The notes under the pieces were generated by a model. The model searched no databases and had not been told where the DNA came from. It saw only the letters and a program-made list of their open reading frames with translations. Below are positions 8,043-15,708 of a DNA stretch of 64,000 nt, in pieces. Within the stretch, counting starts at the first letter, position 1, and each line of letters starts with the position of its first letter. The stretch is from Pseudomonadota bacterium (GTDB lineage: Bacteria; Pseudomonadota; Alphaproteobacteria; Acetobacterales; Acetobacteraceae), in the NCBI GenBank assembly GCA_021809435.1, contig JAKBAD010000001.1:1-64000 (forward strand). Reading direction: 5' to 3'. The translations under genes and the position numbers were made by a program.

Positions 8043-9847
8043 AACGCTTCTCCCAGGCCGGCATAGAGGGCGAAGGCCCCGCTGCCGGCGGTGCGGTTGA
8101 GGGGGAAGGCGAGGTCGAGGCGGATGGGGCCGATGGCGGTGTAATAGCGCAGGCCCAGCCCGGCGCTGACGTGGAGCTGACCGGTGAAGGGGGCGTTGCC
8201 GGCGCCGACCTGTCCGGCATCGATGAACGGGACGAGGCCGATATGGGGGGTGAGGTGCTGGCGCAGCTCGAGGCTGAAGGCGTCGAGGGAGAGGCCGCCT
8301 TTGGGTTTGTCATCGGGGAATAGGGGGCCGATGGTTTGGTAGGTGAAGCCGCGCACCGTGCCAGAGCCGCCGGCATAGAGCCGTTCATCGGGCGGGACCT
8401 GAAACAGGGAGGCGCCGTAAATGCCCGCCAGCTGGGCGTGGACGGCGATGAGGGTGGCGCGCGAGAGGCGGAGATAGGCCGAGCCGTTGGCGCTGGCGAT
8501 GAGGAAGGGCGCATGGCCGCCAATGAGGGGCTTGGTGGGCGTGAGCGCCAGCCCGGCCTGCCAGCCGCCCGTGGGTTCGAGCGGGTTTTGGACGGTGGAG
8601 AAGAGCAGGCTGGCGGGAAGCTGGGCCAGAACATAGCTGCGGGTGACGCCTTCTTGGTGCACGCGCTCGCTGGTGAACTGGCCGGCGATGTGGAGGGTGA
8701 GGTTGGGGCTGAGCGGGCGGATGAGCCCGGCAGTGGTGAGCAGGGCGGTGCGATCATAGGCGGTTAGCGCGCTGCGCAAGCCCTCGATGGAGAGATCGAG
8801 CGATTGGTTTTGGCTCAGGAAATCGGGTTTTTGGAAATCGGCCTTGAGGTCGTAGCCTGGCGCCTTGGTGCCGGTGCCGCCGAGGCCGGTGGCGTTGGCG
8901 GACAGGGTGAGGGTTTCGGCGCGGCCCAGCAGGTTGCGGTCGAGCCAGGAGGTGCCGAGGCCGAGGCCGGTGTCGGTGGCGTAGTCGGCGCTCAGTGTCA
9001 CGCTGTGGCGTTTGCGCATGTCGGCCTGGAAGGTGACGGGCACGCGGCCGGTGGCATCGGGCGGGGGTAAGGGGGCGGTGGTGAGGCTGGCGAAAATGCC
9101 GAGCGCGAGCAGGCGGGCGCGCGCGGCCTCGATTTCGGCGGCGGAATAGGGCGTGCCGGGGGTGAGGCCAGAGTGGCGGCGCAGGAAGGCCTGGTTGGTG
9201 CGGGTGAGGCCGGTGAAGGTGATGCTGCCCAGGCTGACGCGTGGGCCCGGCGTGATTTGGTAGGTGATGGCGAGGGTGTGGGTGATGGGGTCGGCGATGG
9301 CTCGGGGCGTGGGCACGGTGGCGAAGCCATAGCCCTGATCGCGCAGGGTGGCTTGCAGGCGGGCGGCTTCGGCCAGGATGGGGGCGGCGGTGGCGGGCTG
9401 GCCGGGGCGCAGGCGGGGGGGGAGCGCCAGGCCGGGCGGCGCGCCGGTGAGGGTGATGGCGCCGAGCCGGTAGGCGGGGCCTTTTTGGAATGTCACCTTG
9501 ACGGTGATTGGCTGTTTGGGAGGCAGGGCATCGAGCGTGGGGAGCAGGCTGGGGCTGGTGAGGGGGTGGCCGTCGAGGGTGATGCTGACCGTGCCCTGAT
9601 CGTAAGCCAGGCTGTGCAGGATGGTGGTGAAGAGGGCGGTGTCGCTTTGGGCGCGCCTGATGAGGGCTACGGGCGCGGGTGGCAGGGCCTGGGCCAGGGC
9701 GGCCAGGGTGGAGGCTTGGGCGGCCGCCGAATCGAGCGCCGGGTCGCCGGATTTGACGAATTCGACACGATACGCGACCGGGTCGGCCGCGTGGGCGGCC
9801 CCGGCAAGTGCCAGGGCCGCGCAGAGCCAGGCGGCGCGCTCGCGCAT
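8039..9847 (-). CDS. tamA: TamA-like outer-membrane Omp85-family assembly protein
   Basis: 602 residues with a signal peptide (cleavage near AHAADPV), POTRA-type repeats in the first about 270 residues (for example GPAYRLGAITLTG, GPRVSLGSITFTGLTR) and a C-terminal 16-strand barrel of the BamA/surface-antigen type. The barrel motifs YAGGSGTVRGF and GAGLRYYTAIGPIRLDLAFPL-like end are visible. It partners the following tamB. The ATG directly follows the rluC stop (TAAATG), and the order rarA-rluC-tamA-tamB looks like one operon. Confidence 0.92.
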   Translation of the reverse strand: MRERAAWLCAALALAGAAHAADPVAYRVEFVKSGDPALDSAAAQASTLAALAQALPPAPVALIRRAQSDTALFTTILHSLAYDQGTVSITLDGHPLTSPSLLPTLDALPPKQPITVKVTFQKGPAYRLGAITLTGAPPGLALPPRLRPGQPATAAPILAEAARLQATLRDQGYGFATVPTPRAIADPITHTLAITYQITPGPRVSLGSITFTGLTRTNQAFLRRHSGLTPGTPYSAAEIEAARARLLALGIFASLTTAPLPPPDATGRVPVTFQADMRKRHSVTLSADYATDTGLGLGTSWLDRNLLGRAETLTLSANATGLGGTGTKAPGYDLKADFQKPDFLSQNQSLDLSIEGLRSALTAYDRTALLTTAGLIRPLSPNLTLHIAGQFTSERVHQEGVTRSYVLAQLPASLLFSTVQNPLEPTGGWQAGLALTPTKPLIGGHAPFLIASANGSAYLRLSRATLIAVHAQLAGIYGASLFQVPPDERLYAGGSGTVRGFTYQTIGPLFPDDKPKGGLSLDAFSLELRQHLTPHIGLVPFIDAGQVGAGNAPFTGQLHVSAGLGLRYYTAIGPIRLDLAFPLNRTAGSGAFALYAGLGEAF

Positions 9848-10816
9848 TTAGACCCGGCGCATGGGCTTGGCCGCGGGCGGGGTGGCGAAGCCCAGATATT
9901 TGAGCGAGGCGCGCATGTGGTCGGGGAGCTCGGCCTCGAGGGTGAGGGTGCCGCCCAGGGGGTGGGTGATGGTGAGGCGGCGGGCGTGGAGGTGGAGCTG
10001 GGGCGCGAAATGCTCGGCGAAGGCGCCGCCATAGGCTTCATCGCCCATGATGGGGGTGCCCATGGCGAGGCAATGCGCGCGGAGCTGGTGCATGCGCCCG
10101 GTATGGGGCTTGAGCTCGGCCAGGCAGAAGCGCATGGCCGCGCGGTCGAGCACCCGGTAATCGGTGATGGCTTTCTGGCCGTCTTTGTCGCGGCGGTTGG
10201 TGGGTTCGGCGCGCGAGGTCTGGCCGAATTCGACGCGCTTCAAGGGCAGGTCGATGCGGCCCTCGAACGGTTCGGGGACGCCGGCGAGCAGGGCCCAGTA
10301 GGTTTTCTCGACATCGCGGCCCTTGAAGGCGGCGGTGAGTTTGGTGGCCATTTTACCCGATTTGGCGATCAGCAGCAGGCCCGACGTGTCGCGGTCGATG
10401 CGGTGGACGAGTTTGGGGCGCTCGGGGTTGTCGGCTTGCAGGGCGTCGAGCATGCCATCGATGTGCACATTGATGCCCGAGCCGCCCTGGACGGCGAGGC
10501 CGGCGGGCTTGTTGAGGGCGATCAGCGCGTCGTCCTCATAGATGATCATGGCTTTGAGGGCCTTGAGGCGCTCGGGGTCCATTTTCACGATCTGGCGCTG
10601 TTTGGGGGGCTCGGCCGGGGGCGCGATCTCGGGGAGGGTGAGGATGTCGCCGGTTTGCAGGCGGGCATTGGCCTCGGTTTTGCTGGCGTTGAGGCGGATT
10701 TTGCCGGTGCGCAGCAATTTTTGCAGCACGCCCTGGGTCAGGCCCGGCACTTCGCGGCGGAGATAGCGGTCGAGCCGCTGGTCGGCGGCGGTATCGTCGA
10801 TGAGGAACTCTTTCAT
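9848..10816 (-). CDS. rluC: RluA-family 23S rRNA pseudouridine synthase (RluC-like)
   Basis: 322 residues. An N-terminal S4 RNA-binding domain (about 10-75, RLDRYLRREVPGLTQGVLQKLLRTGKIRLN) precedes the RluA catalytic domain with motif VHRIDRDTSGLLLIAKS, whose Asp is the nucleophile. Length and S4 domain fit RluC (E. coli 319 residues, U955/U2504/U2580); specificity cannot be proved from sequence alone. The ATG at 10816 overlaps the rarA stop (ATGA), which selects this start over one 27 nt upstream. Confidence 0.88.
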   Translation of the reverse strand: MKEFLIDDTAADQRLDRYLRREVPGLTQGVLQKLLRTGKIRLNASKTEANARLQTGDILTLPEIAPPAEPPKQRQIVKMDPERLKALKAMIIYEDDALIALNKPAGLAVQGGSGINVHIDGMLDALQADNPERPKLVHRIDRDTSGLLLIAKSGKMATKLTAAFKGRDVEKTYWALLAGVPEPFEGRIDLPLKRVEFGQTSRAEPTNRRDKDGQKAITDYRVLDRAAMRFCLAELKPHTGRMHQLRAHCLAMGTPIMGDEAYGGAFAEHFAPQLHLHARRLTITHPLGGTLTLEAELPDHMRASLKYLGFATPPAAKPMRRV

Positions 10817-12138
10817 GCCTTCTCTTCGCGCAATTTGGCCCAATAAGCGAGCCGGCGATTGATTTCGCGCTCGAAGCCGCGCTCGGGGGGGCGGTAGAAA
10901 TCGGGGCGGCCCATGCCTTCGGGGAAATAATTATCGCCCGAGAAGCCGTCGTCGGTGTCGTGGTCGTAGGTGTAGCCTTGCCCGTAGCCCAGGGTTTTCA
11001 TGAGCTTGGTGGGGGCGTTGAGGATGTTCATGGGCGGCATGAGGCTGCCGGTTTCGCGCGCGGCGCGGTTGGCGGCGCCGAGGGCCTTGTAGACCGCGTT
11101 GGATTTGGGGGCGGTGGCGAGATAGACCACCGCCTGGGCGATGCAGACCTCGCCCTCGGGGCTGCCCAGGCGCTCATAGGCCTCCCACGCCGCCAAGGCC
11201 TGGGGCAGGGCTTGGGGATCGGCGAGGCCGATATCCTCGGCGGCGAAGCGGGTGACGCGGCGGGCGATGTAGCGCGGGTCCTCGCCACCCGCGAACATGC
11301 GGGCCAGCCAGTAGAGGGCGGCGTCGGGGTCGGAGCCGCGCATGGATTTATGGAGCGCGGAGATGAGGTTGTAATGCTCTTCGCGGTCGCGGTCATAGAG
11401 GGCGGCGCGGCGCGAGAGCAGGGTGGTGAGGGCGGTTTCGTCGAGCGTTTCGCCGGTGGGCAGGGCGAAAAGCTGCTCGGCCAGGTTGAGCAGGGCGCGG
11501 CCGTCGCCATCCGCCATGGCGCGCAGGCTGGCGCGGGCGGGGGGGGTGAGCGGCAGGGTGTGGCCGCTCAGGGTTTCGGCGCGGGCGAGCAGGGTTTCCA
11601 TGGCCTCGTCATCAAGGCGCTTCAAGACGAACACCTGGGCGCGCGAGAGCAGCGCGCCGTTGAGGGCGAAGGAGGGGTTTTCGGTGGTGGCGCCGATGAG
11701 GGTGATGGTGCCTGCCTCCATGACCGGCAGGAAGGCATCTTGCTGGGCGCGGTTGAAGCGGTGGATCTCATCGACGAACAGCAAGGTGCGCTGACTGTTG
11801 GCGGCGAAGCGCTCGGCCTCGTCGAAGAGTTTTTTGAGGTCGGCGACGCCCGAGAAGACCGCCGAGACCTGGCAGAAGCGCAGCCCCGCCGCCGTGGCCA
11901 GCAGCCGCGCGATGGTGGTTTTGCCCACCCCCGGCGGGCCCCAGAGAATGGAGGAGGCCAGCACGCCGCGCGCCAGCATGCGGGTGAGCGCGCCCTCGGG
12001 GCCGAGCAGATGGGCCTGACCTGCCACCTCGGCGAGTGTTCGCGGGCGCAATTTCTCGGCCAGGGGTGCCCGCTCGGCCTTGGCTTGGGTGGCGGTGGGC
12101 GCCGGGGCGGCGGCGCCGAAGAGGTCGGGGTTTGACAT
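10813..12138 (-). CDS. rarA: Replication-associated recombination protein A (AAA+ ATPase)
   Basis: 441 residues. Walker A is GPPGVGKTTIARLLA and Walker B is LFVDEIHRFNRAQQD. The C-terminal clamp-loader-like MgsA domain is complete, with AVVYLATAPKSNAVYKAL. RarA/MgsA acts at stalled replication forks with SSB. It is the first gene of the rarA-rluC-tamA-tamB run and is divergent from the kinase-like gene at 12299 across about 160 bp. Confidence 0.93.
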   Translation of the reverse strand: MSNPDLFGAAAPAPTATQAKAERAPLAEKLRPRTLAEVAGQAHLLGPEGALTRMLARGVLASSILWGPPGVGKTTIARLLATAAGLRFCQVSAVFSGVADLKKLFDEAERFAANSQRTLLFVDEIHRFNRAQQDAFLPVMEAGTITLIGATTENPSFALNGALLSRAQVFVLKRLDDEAMETLLARAETLSGHTLPLTPPARASLRAMADGDGRALLNLAEQLFALPTGETLDETALTTLLSRRAALYDRDREEHYNLISALHKSMRGSDPDAALYWLARMFAGGEDPRYIARRVTRFAAEDIGLADPQALPQALAAWEAYERLGSPEGEVCIAQAVVYLATAPKSNAVYKALGAANRAARETGSLMPPMNILNAPTKLMKTLGYGQGYTYDHDTDDGFSGDNYFPEGMGRPDFYRPPERGFEREINRRLAYWAKLREEKA

Positions 12139-12167
12139 TGGGGGGTAGTCTACCGTTAGAGCCCGGC

Positions 12168-12196
12168 CGCCGCCACTGGCGCGGCGGCGGTATAAT
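12168..12196 (+). promoter_or_regulatory. Possible promoter with consensus -10 box
   Basis: TATAAT at 12191-12196 lies 100 bp upstream of the GTG at 12299, directly behind a GC-rich dyad (GCCGCC..GGCGGC). No clear -35 hexamer sits 17 bp upstream, so the call rests on the -10 match and on the divergent intergenic position. Confidence 0.3.
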
Positions 12197-12298
12197 TTAT
12201 GTTAATTAGCGGCGGGCGGGCGCTGTATTTCTCGGCGGGTCCGTGCTTTCATGGGGCTATTGTCGCTGGGTACTTGCGCGATCGGGAGGTGGGCAGAC

Positions 12299-13186
12299 GT
12301 GAATGAAGTGATGGCCGACCAAAATCTGCTGGAGGTCGAGCAACTCCCCTTCTGGACGGGGCCGATCAAGATTTGGCCGCTCGAGGGCGGCACCACCAAC
12401 CGCAACTATGGCGTGTTGCAGGCCGATGGTCAGCGCTTTGCCGTGCGGCTGGGCCAGGACCGGCCCGAGCATGGCGTGATGCGCTTTAACGAGCAGGCCG
12501 CCGCCAGGGCCGCCGCCAGGGCGGGGATTTCGCCCAAGATTTACTACACCGCCCCGGGCGTGATGGTGAGCCGGCTGCTGCCAGGGCGCAGCCTGAATGC
12601 CCAGGAGGTGGTGAAGCCCGAGAATTTGCTGCGCGTGGCCGCCTTGCTGCGGCGCTGCCATACCTCGATGGCGGCGTTTTTACAGGGGCCGCTGCTCTCG
12701 TTTTGGGTGTTTCACGTCAACCGCTCTTATTCGCAGGCGCTCACACGTGCCGAGTCGCGCATTGTGAACGAGTTGCCGCGGCTGATGGAGATTAATGATT
12801 TTCTCGAAACCCGCATCGGGCGGGTGGAGATTGTGTTTTGCCACAATGACCTGCTGGCCGGGAACATGTTTGACGACGGCGCCAGGCTGTGGCTGCTGGA
12901 CTGGGATTATGCCGGATTCAACGCCGCGCTGTTTGATTTGGCCAACCTGTCCTCGAACAATAATTTACGCCGGGAAGATGACATCGCGCTGCTTGAGGCC
13001 TATTATGGGCGCCCCTTCGAGCGCGAGGAATATGACATGTTCAGGGCGTTTAAATGTGCCTCGCTGCTGCGTGAGACGCTGTGGAACGCGACCTCGGAAT
13101 TCTCTTCCGAGATCGAGCATGATTATGCGCGCGCCACGGATGAGTATCTGGGCCGGCTCAATACCGCGCTCAGCGATTTGGACTGA
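12299..13186 (+). CDS. Choline/aminoglycoside kinase-family phosphotransferase
   Basis: 295 residues with the APH/choline-kinase fold. The catalytic loop is FCHNDLLAGNMF (HxDxxxxN) and the metal-binding motif is LLDWDYAG. Substrate recognition is not conserved enough to name a substrate; choline or another small hydroxylated compound is possible. GGAGGT at 12285-12290 is 8 nt before the GTG at 12299, which favours this start over the ATG at 12311 and the one at 12251. A small membrane protein gene follows after 5 nt, likely in the same transcript. Confidence 0.82.
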   Translation: MNEVMADQNLLEVEQLPFWTGPIKIWPLEGGTTNRNYGVLQADGQRFAVRLGQDRPEHGVMRFNEQAAARAAARAGISPKIYYTAPGVMVSRLLPGRSLNAQEVVKPENLLRVAALLRRCHTSMAAFLQGPLLSFWVFHVNRSYSQALTRAESRIVNELPRLMEINDFLETRIGRVEIVFCHNDLLAGNMFDDGARLWLLDWDYAGFNAALFDLANLSSNNNLRREDDIALLEAYYGRPFEREEYDMFRAFKCASLLRETLWNATSEFSSEIEHDYARATDEYLGRLNTALSDLD

Positions 13187-13191
13187 ATCCC

Positions 13192-13425
13192 ATGGTTGAG
13201 AACGGCCCGATCATCGACATGACCCCGGAAGGAGAGTTCACGGGGGCGAAACCACCGAATAAATGGCTGGTGTTTCTGGTCCGCTTGGCGCTGTTTGGCG
13301 TGGCGCTGGCGCTGATTGGCGTGATGTTCTGGGCGGCGGTGATTCTGGTGCCGCTGATTTTGTTGGCCGCGCTGGTGGGGGCTGTGTTCTTCATGCCCTC
13401 GATATGGCGGCCTTTTGGCCGCTGA
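13192..13425 (+). CDS. Small membrane protein of unknown function
   Basis: 77 residues: a polar N-terminus of about 25 residues followed by a long hydrophobic stretch that can form two membrane helices (FLVRLALFGVALALIGVMF, then AVILVPLILLAALVGAVFF). Encoded 5 nt after the phosphotransferase and followed by a strong terminator, so it is probably the last gene of a two-gene operon. No family recognised. Confidence 0.6.
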   Translation: MVENGPIIDMTPEGEFTGAKPPNKWLVFLVRLALFGVALALIGVMFWAAVILVPLILLAALVGAVFFMPSIWRPFGR

Positions 13426-13444
13426 GTTGGCCCTGTTGAGGAAA

Positions 13445-13469
13445 AACCCGCTCGAGAGCGGGTTTTTTT
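13445..13469. terminator. Rho-independent terminator, usable from both sides
   Basis: Hairpin AAACCCGCTC-GAGA-GCGGGTTT followed by a T-run on the plus strand and by a matching T-run on the minus strand. It serves the small membrane protein gene and the convergent Hint-domain gene, which stops at 13473. Confidence 0.88.
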
Positions 13470-13472
13470 GTC

Positions 13473-14663
13473 TCAGGCGGCTTGTGCGGCGGTGAAATTG
13501 GCGGCGCGGGCGGCCAGGCGCGCCTTGATGGCGGGGGGAACCTGACGGACGGATTTGGCGCGCGGCAGGGGCAGCTCGGGGATTGGGGGAGCTTCGGGGT
13601 GGTCGGCCCAGTTGTCGAAGGCCATGCGATCGACATTGTCGACGAAGCTTTCGGCGGGCGCGCCTTCGGCCAGCAGCAGGCTGTGCGTGGGCAGCTCGAT
13701 ATGGTGATAGGTGAAACAGGCGAGCATGGTGCTGGCGCGGGTGATGGTGATGCCATTAACCAGGGCGGCGGCCTGAATGAGGATGCCATCGACGAGCAGG
13801 GCGTGGTCGGGGGAGAGCCACAGATCGCGGAGGGGGAGGCCATCGGCCAGGGCGCCGGCCTGGATGCGTATGGGATAGGCGCGCAGAGGGTCGGCGAAGC
13901 GTGAGGCGACGCGGCGCTCGCCGCGCCAGCGCACGGGCTGGGCGGGGCCGTTATGGGTGAGCACCATGTCACCCGGCGCCAGCGATTCGACCGGGACTTC
14001 GCCCGTGGGGGTGGCGATCAGCGTGCCTTCGAGGAAGCAGAGATATTGAGTGGTGGCGCTGGTGGTGGTGAAATAGGGCGTGGTGGTTTGCGCGCCCGTG
14101 CCGGTGGTGAGGGCCGCGGCCGAGGTGATGCTGGTGCTCGCGGAATAGCTGACATTGGCGAATTCGAACGTGCTGCCGCTGGCCACCACCTGGTCATAGC
14201 CGCCGGCGATGTTGACGCCGATATAATAGGTGTTTTGGGCGGTGAGGCCGGCATTGGTGAGGGTGGTATAGCTGAGCGTGTAAACGGCCGTGCCGTTTTT
14301 ATAGAAGGTCAGCGTGTTGCCGCCGCTGAGCGAGCCCCATTCCAGCCCGAAGAAATTTTCGGTGGTGCTGAAGGCGAATGTGACGCTGCCCGCCGACGCG
14401 GTGGTGAAATAATCATTGGCGATGCCGCCAGTGCCCGTGGTGCTCGAGCCTGGCGCCCAGGCGCCGCTGCTATAGCCCAGATAAGTGCCCGCGCCGCCCG
14501 AGAAGCTGATGCTGCCGCCAGCGAATGTGAGGGTGGAGGCGGTGACTTCGGTGCCGCTGGTGCCATAGGCGCCGGTGAGGATTTCGGTGACGGCGCTGTT
14601 GCCGAGGGTAGGGGAGGTTGAAGTGCTGGTGAGATTGCTGACGGTGAAATAGCTGCTAGACAT
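13473..14663 (-). CDS. Hint-domain (intein/hedgehog-like) protein with Ser/Thr/Gly-rich N-terminal module
   Basis: 396 residues. The first about 205 form a Ser/Thr/Gly-rich predicted beta module without an obvious classical signal peptide. From Cys209 a Hint_2 domain begins: CFLEGTLIATPTGEVPVESL, then GDMVL and SPDHALLVDG at about 284-293. The Cys at the start of the domain and the SPDH block fit a self-processing or autoproteolytic fold, but no C-terminal His-Asn splice end is evident, so cleavage rather than splicing is likelier. Such proteins are frequent in alphaproteobacteria and often exported by type I systems; no transporter is adjacent. It has a 127-bp upstream gap carrying a two-copy direct repeat. 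Confidence 0.75.
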   Translation of the reverse strand: MSSSYFTVSNLTSTSTSPTLGNSAVTEILTGAYGTSGTEVTASTLTFAGGSISFSGGAGTYLGYSSGAWAPGSSTTGTGGIANDYFTTASAGSVTFAFSTTENFFGLEWGSLSGGNTLTFYKNGTAVYTLSYTTLTNAGLTAQNTYYIGVNIAGGYDQVVASGSTFEFANVSYSASTSITSAAALTTGTGAQTTTPYFTTTSATTQYLCFLEGTLIATPTGEVPVESLAPGDMVLTHNGPAQPVRWRGERRVASRFADPLRAYPIRIQAGALADGLPLRDLWLSPDHALLVDGILIQAAALVNGITITRASTMLACFTYHHIELPTHSLLLAEGAPAESFVDNVDRMAFDNWADHPEAPPIPELPLPRAKSVRQVPPAIKARLAARAANFTAAQAA

Positions 14664-14755
14664 TGGCTTTGCTCGCGATGCTTAAAAACCAGCGCTCGTT
14701 GAGCGCGAAATTAAGCCGCGTGATGCCAATCACCCTGACGGGGGCGCAATGAAAC

Positions 14756-14793
14756 TTTACGTGAGCGGGATCATATTTACGTGAGGGGGATCA
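14756..14793. repeat. Two-copy 18-bp direct repeat, 20-bp period
   Basis: TTTACGTGAGCGGGATCA at 14756-14773 and TTTACGTGAGGGGGATCA at 14776-14793, one mismatch, separated by 2 bp. The 20-bp period equals two helical turns. It lies about 95 bp upstream of the Hint-protein start and its right copy ends at the transglutaminase stop codon. A regulator site or a small tandem duplication are both possible. Confidence 0.5.
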
Positions 14794-15660
14794 GGTAAGC
14801 ACGGGTTCGAGGTCGACGCCGACGCGCACGATGTGGCGGCCGCCGCCCAGAATGATGCCGCGCAGGGGGGAGACATCGGCGAAATCGCGGCCCCAGGCGA
14901 GGGTGACGTGCTCATCGGCGATGATGAGGTTGTTGGTGGGGTCGAAATCGACCCAGCCAATATCGGGGCCGCACCAGGCGCCGACCCAGGCGTGGCTTTG
15001 GTCGGCGCCGCGGCGCTTGACCTGGCCGGGTGGCGGCAGGGTGCGCAGATAGCCCGATACGTAGCGCCCCGGCAGGCCCAGCGCGCGCAGGCAGGCGAGC
15101 ATGAAATGGGCGTAGTCCTGGCATACGCCGATGCGGGTTTTATAGGCGTGCAGGGCCGTGGTGGCGTTGGTGGTGACGCCGGGGACGTAGGTCATCTCGG
15201 TGTAGATGCGGGTATTCAGCTCGATCAGCCCTTCGAGGATTTTGCGCCCGGGCAGGAAGCTGACGGTGGCGTAATCGGCGATCTCGTTATGAAAGCGCGT
15301 GAGCTTGGAGGTAAGGCAGAATTCGGCCACGTCGGGGTCTTGGATGGCGCGGGCGTTGATGGCTTCCCAGCGCGGGGTTGTTTCGGGCGCCGGAGGCGGG
15401 GGGTGGGCGACGTCGATGGTGGCGTCGAGCGTGACGGCGAATTGCTTGTGGGCGCCGGTGAGGGAGACCGTGGTGGTGGTGTTGCCGAAATGGTCGATCT
15501 CGTCGCGGCGGGAATCGGGGGCGGGGAGGATGGTGAGCGCGGCCTCTATGACCTGCTGGCCCGTGCGCGCGCGCGGGAGCAGGTGCATGAAATGCGTGCC
15601 CAGCACGACGGGGGATTCATATTCGTAGGTGGTGGCGTGGTGCAGGCGGTAACGCGTCAT
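14791..15660 (-). CDS. Transglutaminase-like cysteine peptidase/acyltransferase (amidoligase cluster)
   Basis: 289 residues. An N-terminal beta domain (starting MTRYRLHHATTYEYESPV, bacterial transglutaminase N-terminal region) precedes the transglutaminase core. The likely triad is Cys180 (RIGVCQDYAHF), His223 (QSHAWVGAW) and Asp240 (GWVDFDPTNN). No signal peptide, so probably cytoplasmic. It belongs with the circularly permuted ATP-grasp and alpha-E genes next to it. This set has been proposed in comparative genomics to make and trim peptide-like amide linkages, but its product is unknown. Confidence 0.88.
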   Translation of the reverse strand: MTRYRLHHATTYEYESPVVLGTHFMHLLPRARTGQQVIEAALTILPAPDSRRDEIDHFGNTTTTVSLTGAHKQFAVTLDATIDVAHPPPPAPETTPRWEAINARAIQDPDVAEFCLTSKLTRFHNEIADYATVSFLPGRKILEGLIELNTRIYTEMTYVPGVTTNATTALHAYKTRIGVCQDYAHFMLACLRALGLPGRYVSGYLRTLPPPGQVKRRGADQSHAWVGAWCGPDIGWVDFDPTNNLIIADEHVTLAWGRDFADVSPLRGIILGGGRHIVRVGVDLEPVLT

Positions 15661-15708
15661 GATGCGGTGCAGGGTAACAGCTTGGCGCGGGGCGTCAAAA
15701 TCGTGGCG

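Noticed and set aside
6480-8066. Long plus-strand frame (528 codons) opposite tamB
   Set aside because: Caused by the repeated GGTGAGGGT-type coding pattern of tamB; no domain or ribosome-binding site.
9173-10846. Long plus-strand open frame (557 codons) across tamA and rluC
   Set aside because: It is antisense to two well-supported genes; the product is Gly/Ala/Glu-rich low-complexity sequence of the type produced by high-GC antisense frames.
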